Assembly (NCBI GenBank): GCA_030694465.1 | Contig: JAUXYJ010000054.1 | Span: 416,712-480,711, forward strand | Length of the DNA stretch: 64,000 nt | Direction: 5' to 3' | Origin: Deltaproteobacteria bacterium | GTDB lineage: Bacteria; Myxococcota_A; Polyangia; Polyangiales; Ga0077539 | Shown here: positions 17,820 to 26,425 of the stretch, piece by piece | Layout: every line of letters begins with the position of its first letter | How positions within the stretch are numbered: the stretch's first letter is position 1 | Position numbers and translations under genes: made by a program | The notes under the pieces: model-generated | Database searches by the model: none | What the model saw: only the letters and a program-made list of their open reading frames with translations | What the model was told of the DNA's origin: nothing

Positions 17820-19099
17820 GATCGACCCGCAAACACATCGTGACAGGCCACGGTCTGCGCACGGTCTGCGCCGACGGAGACCATCGCGATGGGGACACCG
17901 ACACGCGCTTCAATCATGCGGAGGTAATCTTGAGCTGTCTCGGGCAGATCAGCCATCGTGCGCGCGCCGGTCAAGTCTTCGGTCCAACCAGCAAAATCCT
18001 CGTAGACTGGCGAGGCCTCATCGAGAGAATCGATAGGGAATTCTTCAGTGAATTCTCCGTGTACGGTGTAGCCCACGCAGACCGGGATGAGCTTGTAACC
18101 CGTGAGAATGTCGAGCTTGGTGACGACCAAGTCGGTCAGCCCATTGACGCGCGCGACGTAGCGGAGCGCAGGCAGATCGAGCCACCCGCAGCGCCGAGGG
18201 CGCCCGGTCGTCGCGCCGTACTCTTCACCTGCTTCGCGTAGAGAATCCCCGGCGGATCCGACGAGCTCTGTCGGAAACGGGCCATGTCCTACGCGAGTGC
18301 AGTAGGCCTTGGTGATCCCGACGACGCGATGGATCTGCGTGGGTCCTACGCCGACCCCTGTGCACGCGCCGCCGGCCACGGTGTTGGAGCTGGTCACAAA
18401 CGGATAGGTGCCATGATCAAGATCAAGCAGCGTGCCTTGTGCGCCCTCGAAGACAACTCGGTCGTTGCGCTTGAGCGCGCGATCCACCGCGATGGACGCA
18501 TCCCCCAACATCGGACGAAGCTCGTCGGCGATCGGCGTGATGTACGCCATCGCTTCTTCTGCAGTCGGAAGCGTCGCGCCGATCGCGCGAGCGCGTGTGC
18601 GCCACGGCTCGATGAGCTGCTCAAGGACGCGCTCACATCGGGTGGGGTCCAGCAGGTCTCCGACACGCGCGCCGATGCGGGCGGCCTTGTCGCTGTAGGT
18701 TGGGCCGATTCCGCGGCCGGTGGTCCCGATGGATTGCGGGCCGGCGTTGGCTGCGCGATCGATTGCGGCCTGAAACGGAAGGGTCACGTGGGCACGCGGA
18801 GAGAGCACCATGCGCTCGCGCACCGAGAGCCCACGGGCTTCGAGTTCGCGGACTTCGGCGAGCAAAATCGCAAGGTCAATCACCATTCCCGAGGCGAGCA
18901 CGCAGGTCGCGCGAGGGTGCAATACACCCGAGGGCAGGAGGTGCGTGACGATCTTTTGTCCGTTGACCTTGAGCGTGTGGCCAGCGTTGGCACCGCCGCC
19001 GTAACGCACAACCATGTCAGCGTTTTCGGCCAGCAGATCCACGATCTTGCCTTTGCCTTCGTCTCCCCATTGGGCGCCCACTACGATGATTGCAGTCAT
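17816..19099 (-). CDS. purA: Adenylosuccinate synthetase
   Basis: 427 residues, full length. Converts IMP and aspartate to adenylosuccinate with GTP, the first committed step to AMP. The N-terminal P-loop-like VVGAQWGDEGKGKIVD holds the catalytic Asp13, and GGGANAGHT holds His41. Further hallmarks are STTGRGIGPTYSDKAAR-like (IGTTGRGIGPTYSDKAAR), FEGAQGTLLDLDHGTYPFVT and RPRRCGWLDLPALRYV. It lies 136 bases downstream of hisZ on the same strand, a pairing common in bacteria, and overlaps the following unknown gene by four bases. Confidence 0.97.
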   Translation of the reverse strand: MTAIIVVGAQWGDEGKGKIVDLLAENADMVVRYGGGANAGHTLKVNGQKIVTHLLPSGVLHPRATCVLASGMVIDLAILLAEVRELEARGLSVRERMVLSPRAHVTLPFQAAIDRAANAGPQSIGTTGRGIGPTYSDKAARIGARVGDLLDPTRCERVLEQLIEPWRTRARAIGATLPTAEEAMAYITPIADELRPMLGDASIAVDRALKRNDRVVFEGAQGTLLDLDHGTYPFVTSSNTVAGGACTGVGVGPTQIHRVVGITKAYCTRVGHGPFPTELVGSAGDSLREAGEEYGATTGRPRRCGWLDLPALRYVARVNGLTDLVVTKLDILTGYKLIPVCVGYTVHGEFTEEFPIDSLDEASPVYEDFAGWTEDLTGARTMADLPETAQDYLRMIEARVGVPIAMVSVGADRAQTVACHDVFAGRS

Positions 19100-19235
19100 G
19101 TCTAAGTGCTCCGACTTCTCTCAGAAGAGTGGTGACTACGAGCTTGGCGAACGTCGTGGTTGACGCCGCGGGTGCTCGGTGGGGGTGACGTACACCATTT
19201 GTCTACGACGTTAGAACGGTCCCCCGCCCAAAGTG

Positions 19236-20444
19236 TCACCGAGCGGCCTCCATGGTCACGACAGCGCCAGAGACTTCGTCCACGACGTGGTCGTCTGCAC
19301 AGCGCCAAACCCTAGAAAATCGCTCAGATTCTAGCGCTGCCAGGGCATGCTCTCGCGACATCGGGTCCGCTTCGGCCACCGCGCAGCCGTGGGCACGCAG
19401 TTGGCGCGCGATCGACGCGCGGGACGCTCCAGAGCCCAACAGCAAGATGCGATCAGAGGGGCCACTGGGCGCCTGGCGCGTGAGCACGTCAAAGGTGTGT
19501 TCGAGGTCGATCGCAGCGCCCGTCGCGGGTTCATCGCGGCCGTACTCGCGAAGCAATCCGTCATAGCGGCCCCCCGAGGCGAGGGGTTGGCCGAGGTCGT
19601 CACACAGCACGACAAACGACAGCCCAGTGTAATAACCGTGCCCGCGGGTCTCGCCCAGATCACAGAGCAGCTCGACGTCGGGAAAGCGCGCGGTGAGGGC
19701 GGCGATCGCCTCTTGGACTTCAATCGCTGGGCCACTCAGCTGAGGATGGAGCGTCGCTTGAAGCAACCGATCGCGTCCACCCGCGCTGGCAATCGCCAGC
19801 AAAAATGCAGCGCGAATGGGCTCGTCTGGGAGGGTCTCGCTGAGCCAAGACACGTCGCGCTGTGAGAGCGCTTGGACCACAGCGGGCCGCAACGACGGCT
19901 CCAACATGGTGAGCAACGCGTGGGTCGCGCCCGCGTGCGAGAGCTCAAGACGGAGGCCTCGGAGCCCCGCCCCGGTGAGGGCCTCCAGGACGGCCGAGAT
20001 CACCTCGAGGTCTGCGTCTCGCGAGGCCCAACCAATGAGCTCAATGCCCGCTTGCGAAATCTGCCGCTGCCCCCGCGTACGCCCTTGGGGTGCACGCAGG
20101 ATCGAGCCCTCGTAGGTCAGCCGCAACGGCGCGTGCCTTGACGTCAATCGACCGGCCGCGATCCGCGCGATTTGGGGAGTCATGTCAGGCCGAAGGACGA
20201 CCGTGTCTGCGCTGGCAGGATCGGTAAATCGCTGCAAATTTGCGCGCGCTTGAGGCGAGAGTCCTCTCACGACTGACTCTTCGCGCTCATAGGCAGGAGG
20301 GATCACAAGCTCGTAGCCCCAGCGCGTGAAGCAATCGAGCACGACGCGGGCCACTGCGCGGCGTGCGCTCGCGACCGGAGGCAAGAGGTCGCGCATGCCT
20401 TGTGGAAGCGCGAGCGACGAGACACGGGGATCGTGCGTTTGCAT
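19236..20444 (-). CDS. hisZ: ATP phosphoribosyltransferase regulatory subunit
   Basis: 402 residues of the class II aminoacyl-tRNA-synthetase-like fold without an anticodon domain of synthetase type. Features: ALPQGMRDLLPPVASARRAV at the start, GYELVIPPAYEREESV, TVVLRPDMTPQIARIAA (motif 2 region), YEGSILRAP, RQISQAGIELIG and ASGGRYDGLLREYG near the end. HisZ pairs with the short HisG to catalyse and regulate the first step of histidine synthesis. A true HisRS is less likely because of the divergent C-terminus. No hisG is in the window. Probably transcribed with purA. Confidence 0.85.
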   Translation of the reverse strand: MQTHDPRVSSLALPQGMRDLLPPVASARRAVARVVLDCFTRWGYELVIPPAYEREESVVRGLSPQARANLQRFTDPASADTVVLRPDMTPQIARIAAGRLTSRHAPLRLTYEGSILRAPQGRTRGQRQISQAGIELIGWASRDADLEVISAVLEALTGAGLRGLRLELSHAGATHALLTMLEPSLRPAVVQALSQRDVSWLSETLPDEPIRAAFLLAIASAGGRDRLLQATLHPQLSGPAIEVQEAIAALTARFPDVELLCDLGETRGHGYYTGLSFVVLCDDLGQPLASGGRYDGLLREYGRDEPATGAAIDLEHTFDVLTRQAPSGPSDRILLLGSGASRASIARQLRAHGCAVAEADPMSREHALAALESERFSRVWRCADDHVVDEVSGAVVTMEAAR

Positions 20445-20492
20445 GAATTCGCGAGTGGTAAAGACGAGAATGTTGCAGAAAATATGAGATGA

Positions 20493-21155
20493 CTAGAAGT
20501 CCAGCGCGACGGTCACGAGATAGCGATCATGGTCGTGCGCCATCGCGCTGAGGGGCAGCGGAAGCACCGCTTGCTTGGCGCAGAGCGTAACGTCGCCCGC
20601 GCGCGGGATCGTGCTTGTGGGGCCGCCCCAACCTCGCACAAACGACGTGCTAAATCGAAACTCGAGGACAAGCGCGAGTCGCCCATGTCCACCGCGCGCA
20701 CACGCGGCGAGGGCCGCTTGCTTCGACACGATGTGCTGCTGTAGCGCGGCCATTGAGCCACAGTTAGCGCCGGGGATTGGGGTCGGATTGGCAGCGGCAA
20801 AACAGCGCGAGATGGCGGGCACACCGACCGTCACAGAGCCCGCTGGGACCGCGGCGATCGGGTCGGCGCCAGGGGTCGCATTTGCGCTGGGAGGGGTTGG
20901 ATCGTTGCCCTCCTGAGGCGCAGCCGCGAGAGGCTCGGTCACTTGCGCGTCGCCGGGGATTGGAGTCGCAGAGACCGCGGTGGGCGCCGGGGCGATGGGA
21001 GCCGGAGGCGCCGCGGACTGCGGCTTGAGCACGAGCATTCCACCGCCAAAAACCAAGACAAATCCCACGATGAGTGAGCCCACCGCGACGATCGCGACTG
21101 TGCGTGGCCCGTAGGTTGGCTCGGACTCGACGGCGCTCTTGCTACGTGGACTCAT
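20493..21155 (-). CDS. Single-pass membrane protein with Pro/Ala-rich linker
   Basis: 220 residues. A short cytoplasmic N-terminus, one TM helix at about 20-44 (AIVAVGSLIVGFVLVFGGGM), a Pro/Ala-rich spacer at about 48-105, and a C-terminal domain of about 110 residues with several cysteines and a beta-rich end (LVLEFRFS, YLVTVALDF). The layout resembles TonB- or anchored AgmX-type proteins, but no TonB motif is evident. Located 48 bases before hisZ, on the same strand. Function unknown. Confidence 0.7.
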   Translation of the reverse strand: MSPRSKSAVESEPTYGPRTVAIVAVGSLIVGFVLVFGGGMLVLKPQSAAPPAPIAPAPTAVSATPIPGDAQVTEPLAAAPQEGNDPTPPSANATPGADPIAAVPAGSVTVGVPAISRCFAAANPTPIPGANCGSMAALQQHIVSKQAALAACARGGHGRLALVLEFRFSTSFVRGWGGPTSTIPRAGDVTLCAKQAVLPLPLSAMAHDHDRYLVTVALDF

Positions 21156-21311
21156 AGTTTTGACAAAGTGAGGTGCGCGATCGTGAGGTTTTGGTATCCC
21201 AAAGTTCGCACACTGAGAGACAAGGGCCTCCGCAGGGTTGCATGCGATGCTCGCAAATCGGTTGTGTAGAGAGAATCATGCGTGTGTGCAACCACGCGAT
21301 GAAACAACTGC

Positions 21312-21332
21312 CACAGTGCGAGCCGCACTGTG
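21312..21332. promoter_or_regulatory. Perfect 9-bp-arm inverted repeat before the AAA-TPR gene
   Basis: CACAGTGCG and CGCACTGTG separated by AGC, ending 22 bases before the ATG at 21355. Too close to the start for a classical activator site. More likely an operator overlapping the transcription start, or a leader hairpin affecting translation. Confidence 0.5.
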
Positions 21333-21354
21333 CAAGAGATAAGCGAACAAGACC

Positions 21355-24171
21355 ATGGATGCAGTAGTGATTCGAGCGCCGTTGATCGGCCGCGTCAGTG
21401 ATTGTCGTGCGATTTCGCAGGCAGTCGAGCGAGCCATCGCGTTCTCACGGCCCCAGCTCGTCACGATCCTGGGCAACCCTGGCGTAGGCAAGACTCGCGT
21501 CGTGACAGAAGTGCTCGCGGATCTTCGCGAGACACACCCGGGACTTCGGCCCTATCGCGCGGCGTGCAGACCCGATTCGGGCCTGCAGGGCGCGATCGCG
21601 AGGATCTTGCGTGCACGATTTGGCATCCTTGAGACGCAGCCTCCGTCCGAGCAGGTGCAGCAGCTCCACGTGCGCTTGAGCGAGCTCTTTGGAGAGCAAC
21701 GCGTCGGCGAAATGGTGGATTTTATCGGAGCTGCGATGGGGCTCCCCGTCGCGAAGACCGCCCTGGGCGAGCTGTACGACGAAGACGCCGCGACGCGTGC
21801 TGCGCTCGCTCGAGCGGTCCTTCGAAAGCTCTTTGAGGTAGACGCTCACCGCGCGCCGCTCGTGCTCGTGATCGAAGATTTGCACCGCGCACGCAAAGAG
21901 GGCGCGCAGTTTCTCCGCGCGCTCTTTGAGAGCATGTCCAACGCGCCCATCGTCCTTGTGGTCACGGCGTCGCCCGAACTTCTCGCCAAAGATCGAGACT
22001 GGCCGACGCTGTTAGGCGAGCGTCATGTCCGCATCGACCTAGGTCCGTTGAGCGACGAAGAGAGCCACGCCATGGCGCGCGCGCTTCTCAATCGAGTCCG
22101 TGATTCGCTTGGCGAAGTGCCAATCGAGCTCATCGACGCCGCGGTCGATATGGCTGGCGGCTCACCGATGTTGCTTGAGCAAATCGTGCGGATTTATTTC
22201 GCCGAAGACGTCGTCGGGTTTCGCGAGGACGGGAGCGTGTGGGTAGACATCGACAAGCTCGCAGAGCTTGAACTCCCGATGAGCGTCGAGGACGCTGTGC
22301 GGTCGCGGCTCTCGGTGCTGGCTCCCGCCGAGCGCGTCCTACTTGAGAAGGGCGCGGTGATGGGGCCGGTGTTTTGGCTCGGTGGTCTGGTGGTCCTCGG
22401 GCGAGCAGCGCAGCCCGCGCCCGATCTCTGGGGTGGCACCGAGGACATCGCCTACCAGTACCGTGACTTGTTGGCGTCGCTTGAGGCCAAAGACTACGTG
22501 CTGCGTATGCCCGAGAGCTCGATCAGTGGCGACGAAGAGTACATCTTCAAGCACAACCTTGAGCGCGAGATGCTGCGCGGGCTTGTCGCCGTCGAGACCG
22601 CCCATGACTACCATCTGTTGTTGGCCGAATGGCTTGAGTTTCGACTGCTTGAGCGAAGCGAAGAGCAGCTCGATTTGCTCGCCGAGCACTATGAATTGGG
22701 CGAACGTCCGCTGCGTGCGGCGCGCTGCGTACTCGAGAGCGCAGATCGCTCACGCGAGCGATTTGCCAACGCCAAAGCCGCCGAGAGCTACCGTCGAGGG
22801 TTGAGCTTGCTGGGCGATTTTGACGTGCGACTGAAGCTCGAAGCGCATCATCATCTCGGCGACGTTTTGCAGCGGCTCGGCCAGACCGACGCCGCACTTG
22901 AGTCCTTTGGGTCCATGCAACAAATCGCGTTTCGCTTGGATCTTCGCAGCAAGGGCGGCGCGGCGCACAACCGAATCGGGCGAGTGTTTCGCGAAATTGG
23001 CCAGCTCGACGACGCGATGCGACACCTCGGGACCGCGCTCGCGCTTTTCGAGGCAGCGGGTGACGCCCGAGGGATCGCCAGCTCGTTTGACGACATCGGC
23101 AAAGTGCATTGGCTGCGTGGGAGCTATGCGCAGGCGCTTCGGTTCTTGCGTGATGCGCTTGTGCGCCGCGAGAGCCTGGGCGATCGACGCTCGATCGCGC
23201 TCTCGCTTCACAACATTGGGAGCGTCCTGCAAGACAGCGGACAGTATCTTGAGGGGCTCGTGGCGCTCACAAAGGCGCTCGAAATCCGTAGAGAAATCAT
23301 GGACTTGCAGGGAATTGTTCTAACCCTGAATAACCTCGGCACCATCCACCAGGACCAAGGCAAGACCGACGTCGCGCTCGCGGTCTGGACCGAAGCGCTG
23401 ACCTACGCCCGAGAGGCTGGCGACCGACGCAGAGAGGCGCTGCTCTTGGTCAACATTGGCGAGGCACACTATCGACTTCGCAAACCAGGCGAAGCGATCG
23501 CGCTGTTGCTTAACGCCGAGACCATGTGCGGCGAGATCGACGATCGAATGCTGTTGGCAGAGGTCTGGCGCGGACTCGGGACGGCGCATTTGCTGCAATC
23601 AAACGTCGAGGTCGCGCAGTCGTATCTTGAGCGCTCGGTGCAGCTCTTTGACCAAGTGCGCTCGCGAATTCACGCGGCGATCGCGCGACGCTCACTCGCA
23701 GAATGTCTGGCACTTGGCGGACGAAATTCGGACCGTGGACGACAAGCAGAGGCGCTCTTTCGCGAGGCTCTCGCGGTCTTTGAGTCGGTCAACAACGAGG
23801 TCGAATGGGCACGGACAGCGCGCGCGTTCGGTGCGTTCTTGAGCGACTCGGTGGGCGTGTCGGACACGGACCTCGGCGAGTCTGGCAAGCTGATTCACAC
23901 AGCGAACGAGATCCGCGCGAAGCTCAATCTCTCCCTCGCGGGCATCGATCCAGGGCCCATTTTTCACAACGAGAGCCACCGCGAGCACGTGCCTCACGAC
24001 GCGATCGCGACAAGCTCGAGTGATCCTGCTTTCGACGGGGGGCTGATGCAAACCAGCACCGCTGCGCCGATCGTGAGGCTCACGATGGACCCCATGTCGC
24101 AGGCGACTCTGCAGACCTTGACCGTCGAAGAGCCAGACCCGCTTCACACCAATCGCGAGCGAAAACCGTGA
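21355..24171 (+). CDS. AAA/NACHT-like ATPase with TPR repeats
   Basis: 938 residues. N-terminal P-loop ATPase of the AAA_16 / STAND type: LIGRVSDCRAI, Walker A GNPGVGKT (40-47), Walker B LVLVIED (169-175) and a winged-helix-like region to about 400. From about 440 to 840 come at least eight tetratricopeptide repeats (for example HNRIGRVFREIGQLDDAMRHL, LHNIGSVLQDSGQYLEGLVAL, LNNLGTIHQDQGKTDVALAV). The C-terminal 90 residues are low complexity. Such proteins act as ligand-sensing regulators or scaffolds. No DNA-binding, kinase or cyclase domain was identified. It overlaps the next gene by four bases (GTGA). Confidence 0.88.
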   Translation: MDAVVIRAPLIGRVSDCRAISQAVERAIAFSRPQLVTILGNPGVGKTRVVTEVLADLRETHPGLRPYRAACRPDSGLQGAIARILRARFGILETQPPSEQVQQLHVRLSELFGEQRVGEMVDFIGAAMGLPVAKTALGELYDEDAATRAALARAVLRKLFEVDAHRAPLVLVIEDLHRARKEGAQFLRALFESMSNAPIVLVVTASPELLAKDRDWPTLLGERHVRIDLGPLSDEESHAMARALLNRVRDSLGEVPIELIDAAVDMAGGSPMLLEQIVRIYFAEDVVGFREDGSVWVDIDKLAELELPMSVEDAVRSRLSVLAPAERVLLEKGAVMGPVFWLGGLVVLGRAAQPAPDLWGGTEDIAYQYRDLLASLEAKDYVLRMPESSISGDEEYIFKHNLEREMLRGLVAVETAHDYHLLLAEWLEFRLLERSEEQLDLLAEHYELGERPLRAARCVLESADRSRERFANAKAAESYRRGLSLLGDFDVRLKLEAHHHLGDVLQRLGQTDAALESFGSMQQIAFRLDLRSKGGAAHNRIGRVFREIGQLDDAMRHLGTALALFEAAGDARGIASSFDDIGKVHWLRGSYAQALRFLRDALVRRESLGDRRSIALSLHNIGSVLQDSGQYLEGLVALTKALEIRREIMDLQGIVLTLNNLGTIHQDQGKTDVALAVWTEALTYAREAGDRRREALLLVNIGEAHYRLRKPGEAIALLLNAETMCGEIDDRMLLAEVWRGLGTAHLLQSNVEVAQSYLERSVQLFDQVRSRIHAAIARRSLAECLALGGRNSDRGRQAEALFREALAVFESVNNEVEWARTARAFGAFLSDSVGVSDTDLGESGKLIHTANEIRAKLNLSLAGIDPGPIFHNESHREHVPHDAIATSSSDPAFDGGLMQTSTAAPIVRLTMDPMSQATLQTLTVEEPDPLHTNRERKP

Positions 24172-25427
24172 GGATCTTGCGGTCGATCGTCACGCCACGT
24201 CCCGATGAGATCCCTCAGGGGGTGCGGCGCGTCTGCGAGCGCCTCCACGCGGCGGGCTTCGGCGCGTGGATCGTGGGAGGGTGCGTGCGAGATCTGCATT
24301 TGCAGCGCGAGGTCGCAGACTGGGATGTGTGCACGAGCGCCGAACCCAAAGAGGTCATGCGTGTGTTTGAGCGGGTGGTTCCCACGGGAATCGCGCATGG
24401 AACCGTGACCGTACTGGACCATGCTGACCACTATGAGGTGACCACGCTGCGGGGGGATGGGAGCTACACCGATGGGCGTCGACCCGACGCAGTGAAGTTC
24501 TTGCGCGAGATTGATGAAGACCTCGCGAGGAGAGATTTTACGGTCAACGCGATGGCCTTTGATGTGGTTCGACATGCCCTGGTAGACCCGCATGGCGGCT
24601 TCGAGGACCTCCGCCAGGGCCTCTTGCGAGCCGTCGGTGACCCTTCAAAGCGCTTCGGTGAAGATGGTCTGCGGGTGCTTCGTGGCGCACGTTTTGTCGC
24701 GACGCTTGAGTTCGAGTTGGCGCCAGAGACGCTGGCGGCGATCCATGGTGCGCTCGCGACTTTTCGCAGAGTCTCTCGTGAGCGAGTGCACGACGAGTGG
24801 AAGAAGTGCATGAAGGCGGCTAGCCCCTCGCGAGCGTTTAGCGTGATGAAATCTCAGGGAATTCTCAGAGAAATCTCGCCCTCGCTCGCGGACCTCTCGG
24901 ACGACGACTGGGACGTCGCGCTGCGCACGATGGACACGCTGCCCCGGCAGGATGCGGTCCTTCGCTTGGCAGGGTTGATGCATCGAATGTCCCCTCGTGC
25001 GTGTGATGTCTTGCTGAAAGAGCTCAAGTTTTCAAACAACGATCACAAGCGAATTTGCACAGTGGTGAGCGCTCAACAGGCCATGGAGGGGCTTGACGAG
25101 AGAGCGCCAAGCCATCGCGCTTTCTTGCGCCGCTGGGGGACTGAAGTGCTCGACGATTTGATCGCGCTGGACACCGCATGTCGTACGGAGTCTCGCCACG
25201 ACGCGCATGAAGCCGTGTTTGTCTCGATGAAAAAAATCATCGCGGACCGCGACGCGCTGGAGCCACGACAGCTCGCGATCAATGGCGCGGATTTGCAGCG
25301 TGAACTTGGGATTCCGCCTTCGAAATTGCTGGGCCAAATGATTGAGGCGCTGATGCTCTGGGTACTCGAAGAGCCCTCACGCAATACCTCGCAAGCGCTC
25401 CTCGACCACGCCAAGTCGCTGAAGTAG
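24168..25427 (+). CDS. tRNA nucleotidyltransferase / poly(A) polymerase family protein
   Basis: 419 residues from a GTG start overlapping the previous stop. The nucleotidyltransferase head domain shows WIVGGCVRDLHL (Gly-Gly and Arg-Asp motif), ADWDVCTSA (the metal-binding Asp-x-Asp), GIAHGTVTV and EDLARRDFTVNAMAFD, followed by RFGEDGLRVLRGARFVATL and ERVHDEWKK. These match class II CCA-adding enzymes and poly(A) polymerase I; the sequence alone does not separate the two activities. Coupled translation with the AAA-TPR gene is unusual for this enzyme. Confidence 0.9.
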   Translation: MRILRSIVTPRPDEIPQGVRRVCERLHAAGFGAWIVGGCVRDLHLQREVADWDVCTSAEPKEVMRVFERVVPTGIAHGTVTVLDHADHYEVTTLRGDGSYTDGRRPDAVKFLREIDEDLARRDFTVNAMAFDVVRHALVDPHGGFEDLRQGLLRAVGDPSKRFGEDGLRVLRGARFVATLEFELAPETLAAIHGALATFRRVSRERVHDEWKKCMKAASPSRAFSVMKSQGILREISPSLADLSDDDWDVALRTMDTLPRQDAVLRLAGLMHRMSPRACDVLLKELKFSNNDHKRICTVVSAQQAMEGLDERAPSHRAFLRRWGTEVLDDLIALDTACRTESRHDAHEAVFVSMKKIIADRDALEPRQLAINGADLQRELGIPPSKLLGQMIEALMLWVLEEPSRNTSQALLDHAKSLK

Positions 25428-25464
25428 CGAACGCTTTGGAGCCGTCGCGCTACAGTGCGCCGCT

Positions 25465-26202
25465 GTGTCGGGATTCATTGATCTTCATTGCCACCCACTC
25501 CCCGCGATTGACGACGGCTGTCGCTCTGCGCACGAGGGCGCTGCGCTGCTGTGCGGCCTCGCGAGCATTGGTTTTACGTGGGTCGTAGCTACGCCGCATG
25601 TGCGCTCAGGGATGTGGAACAACACGCGGACCACGATCGCGCCCGCACACCTCGCGCTTGAGGCAGCGCTTGAAGAGCTTCGCGCACGGGGTGCGACTTT
25701 GCCGCGATGGGACTTCGCCGCCGAGCATCTCTTCGACGACGTCTCGTGGGAGCGAATGACCGGCGAAGACCCTTTGACTTACCCAGGAAAAGCCGCGGTA
25801 TTGATCGAGTTCGCGTACGAGCGTTTGCCCGAACGCGCCGAAGTGAGGCTCTGGCGATTGAGCAAGACGTTTAAGCTCCGTCCAGTGATCGCTCACCCCG
25901 AGCGTTGCGCGACGCTGCAGGCCGAACAAGAGCGGCTCTTGGACATTCAGGGAGCGGGCTGCGCGCTGCTGCTGGATCTTATGAGCTTGGTGGGAGCCTA
26001 CGGCAAACGAGCCCAGGCGAGCGCTGAGCGTTGGCTTGATGAGTCGCGCTACACGGCCGCAGCGAGCGACGCGCACAAGCCCGAAGATGTTTCGAGAGTC
26101 GCGCAGGCGATCGAGGCGCTGGGCAGGCGCGTAGGGCCCGAGGGAGTCACACGCTTGCTTGTCGATGGGCCAAAGTCATTGCTGGGGGACGCGGCCATCT
26201 AG
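25465..26202 (+). CDS. CpsB/CapC-type PHP-fold protein tyrosine phosphatase
   Basis: 245 residues from a GTG. The PHP metal-binding motifs are in order: DLHCHPLPAIDDG (His8, His10, Asp16), VVATPHV, VIAHPERC, and ASDAHKPEDV near the end. The CpsB/Wzb-like subfamily dephosphorylates bacterial tyrosine autokinases that control capsule or exopolysaccharide chain length. No tyrosine kinase gene is adjacent, but a UDP-sugar dehydrogenase follows, which fits a polysaccharide role. Confidence 0.88.
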   Translation: MSGFIDLHCHPLPAIDDGCRSAHEGAALLCGLASIGFTWVVATPHVRSGMWNNTRTTIAPAHLALEAALEELRARGATLPRWDFAAEHLFDDVSWERMTGEDPLTYPGKAAVLIEFAYERLPERAEVRLWRLSKTFKLRPVIAHPERCATLQAEQERLLDIQGAGCALLLDLMSLVGAYGKRAQASAERWLDESRYTAAASDAHKPEDVSRVAQAIEALGRRVGPEGVTRLLVDGPKSLLGDAAI

Positions 26203-26425
26203 TCGGTGGTTTGGGAGGACATTCTGGTATGGTGCGCGCCCGCCGTGTTGGGCGGTTCACAGGTGCAGCGATACACACGCGCGCCGTTGCCTCAAACAGC
26301 CCAGATCGTTTGCATCCTTGGGACTCGCTACGCACGTGGCGAATTTCAAAACGAACGATCTGAGACTGGTCCGCAACGGAATGCCCGCGGCGACGGACGC
26401 CGCGACAGTCACGAGGTTCAAGGTC

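Noticed and set aside
24168..25427. Defence system hypothesis for the AAA-TPR and nucleotidyltransferase pair
   Set aside because: The enzyme has the full housekeeping CCA-adding pattern and there are no other defence genes nearby; kept only as a coupling observation.
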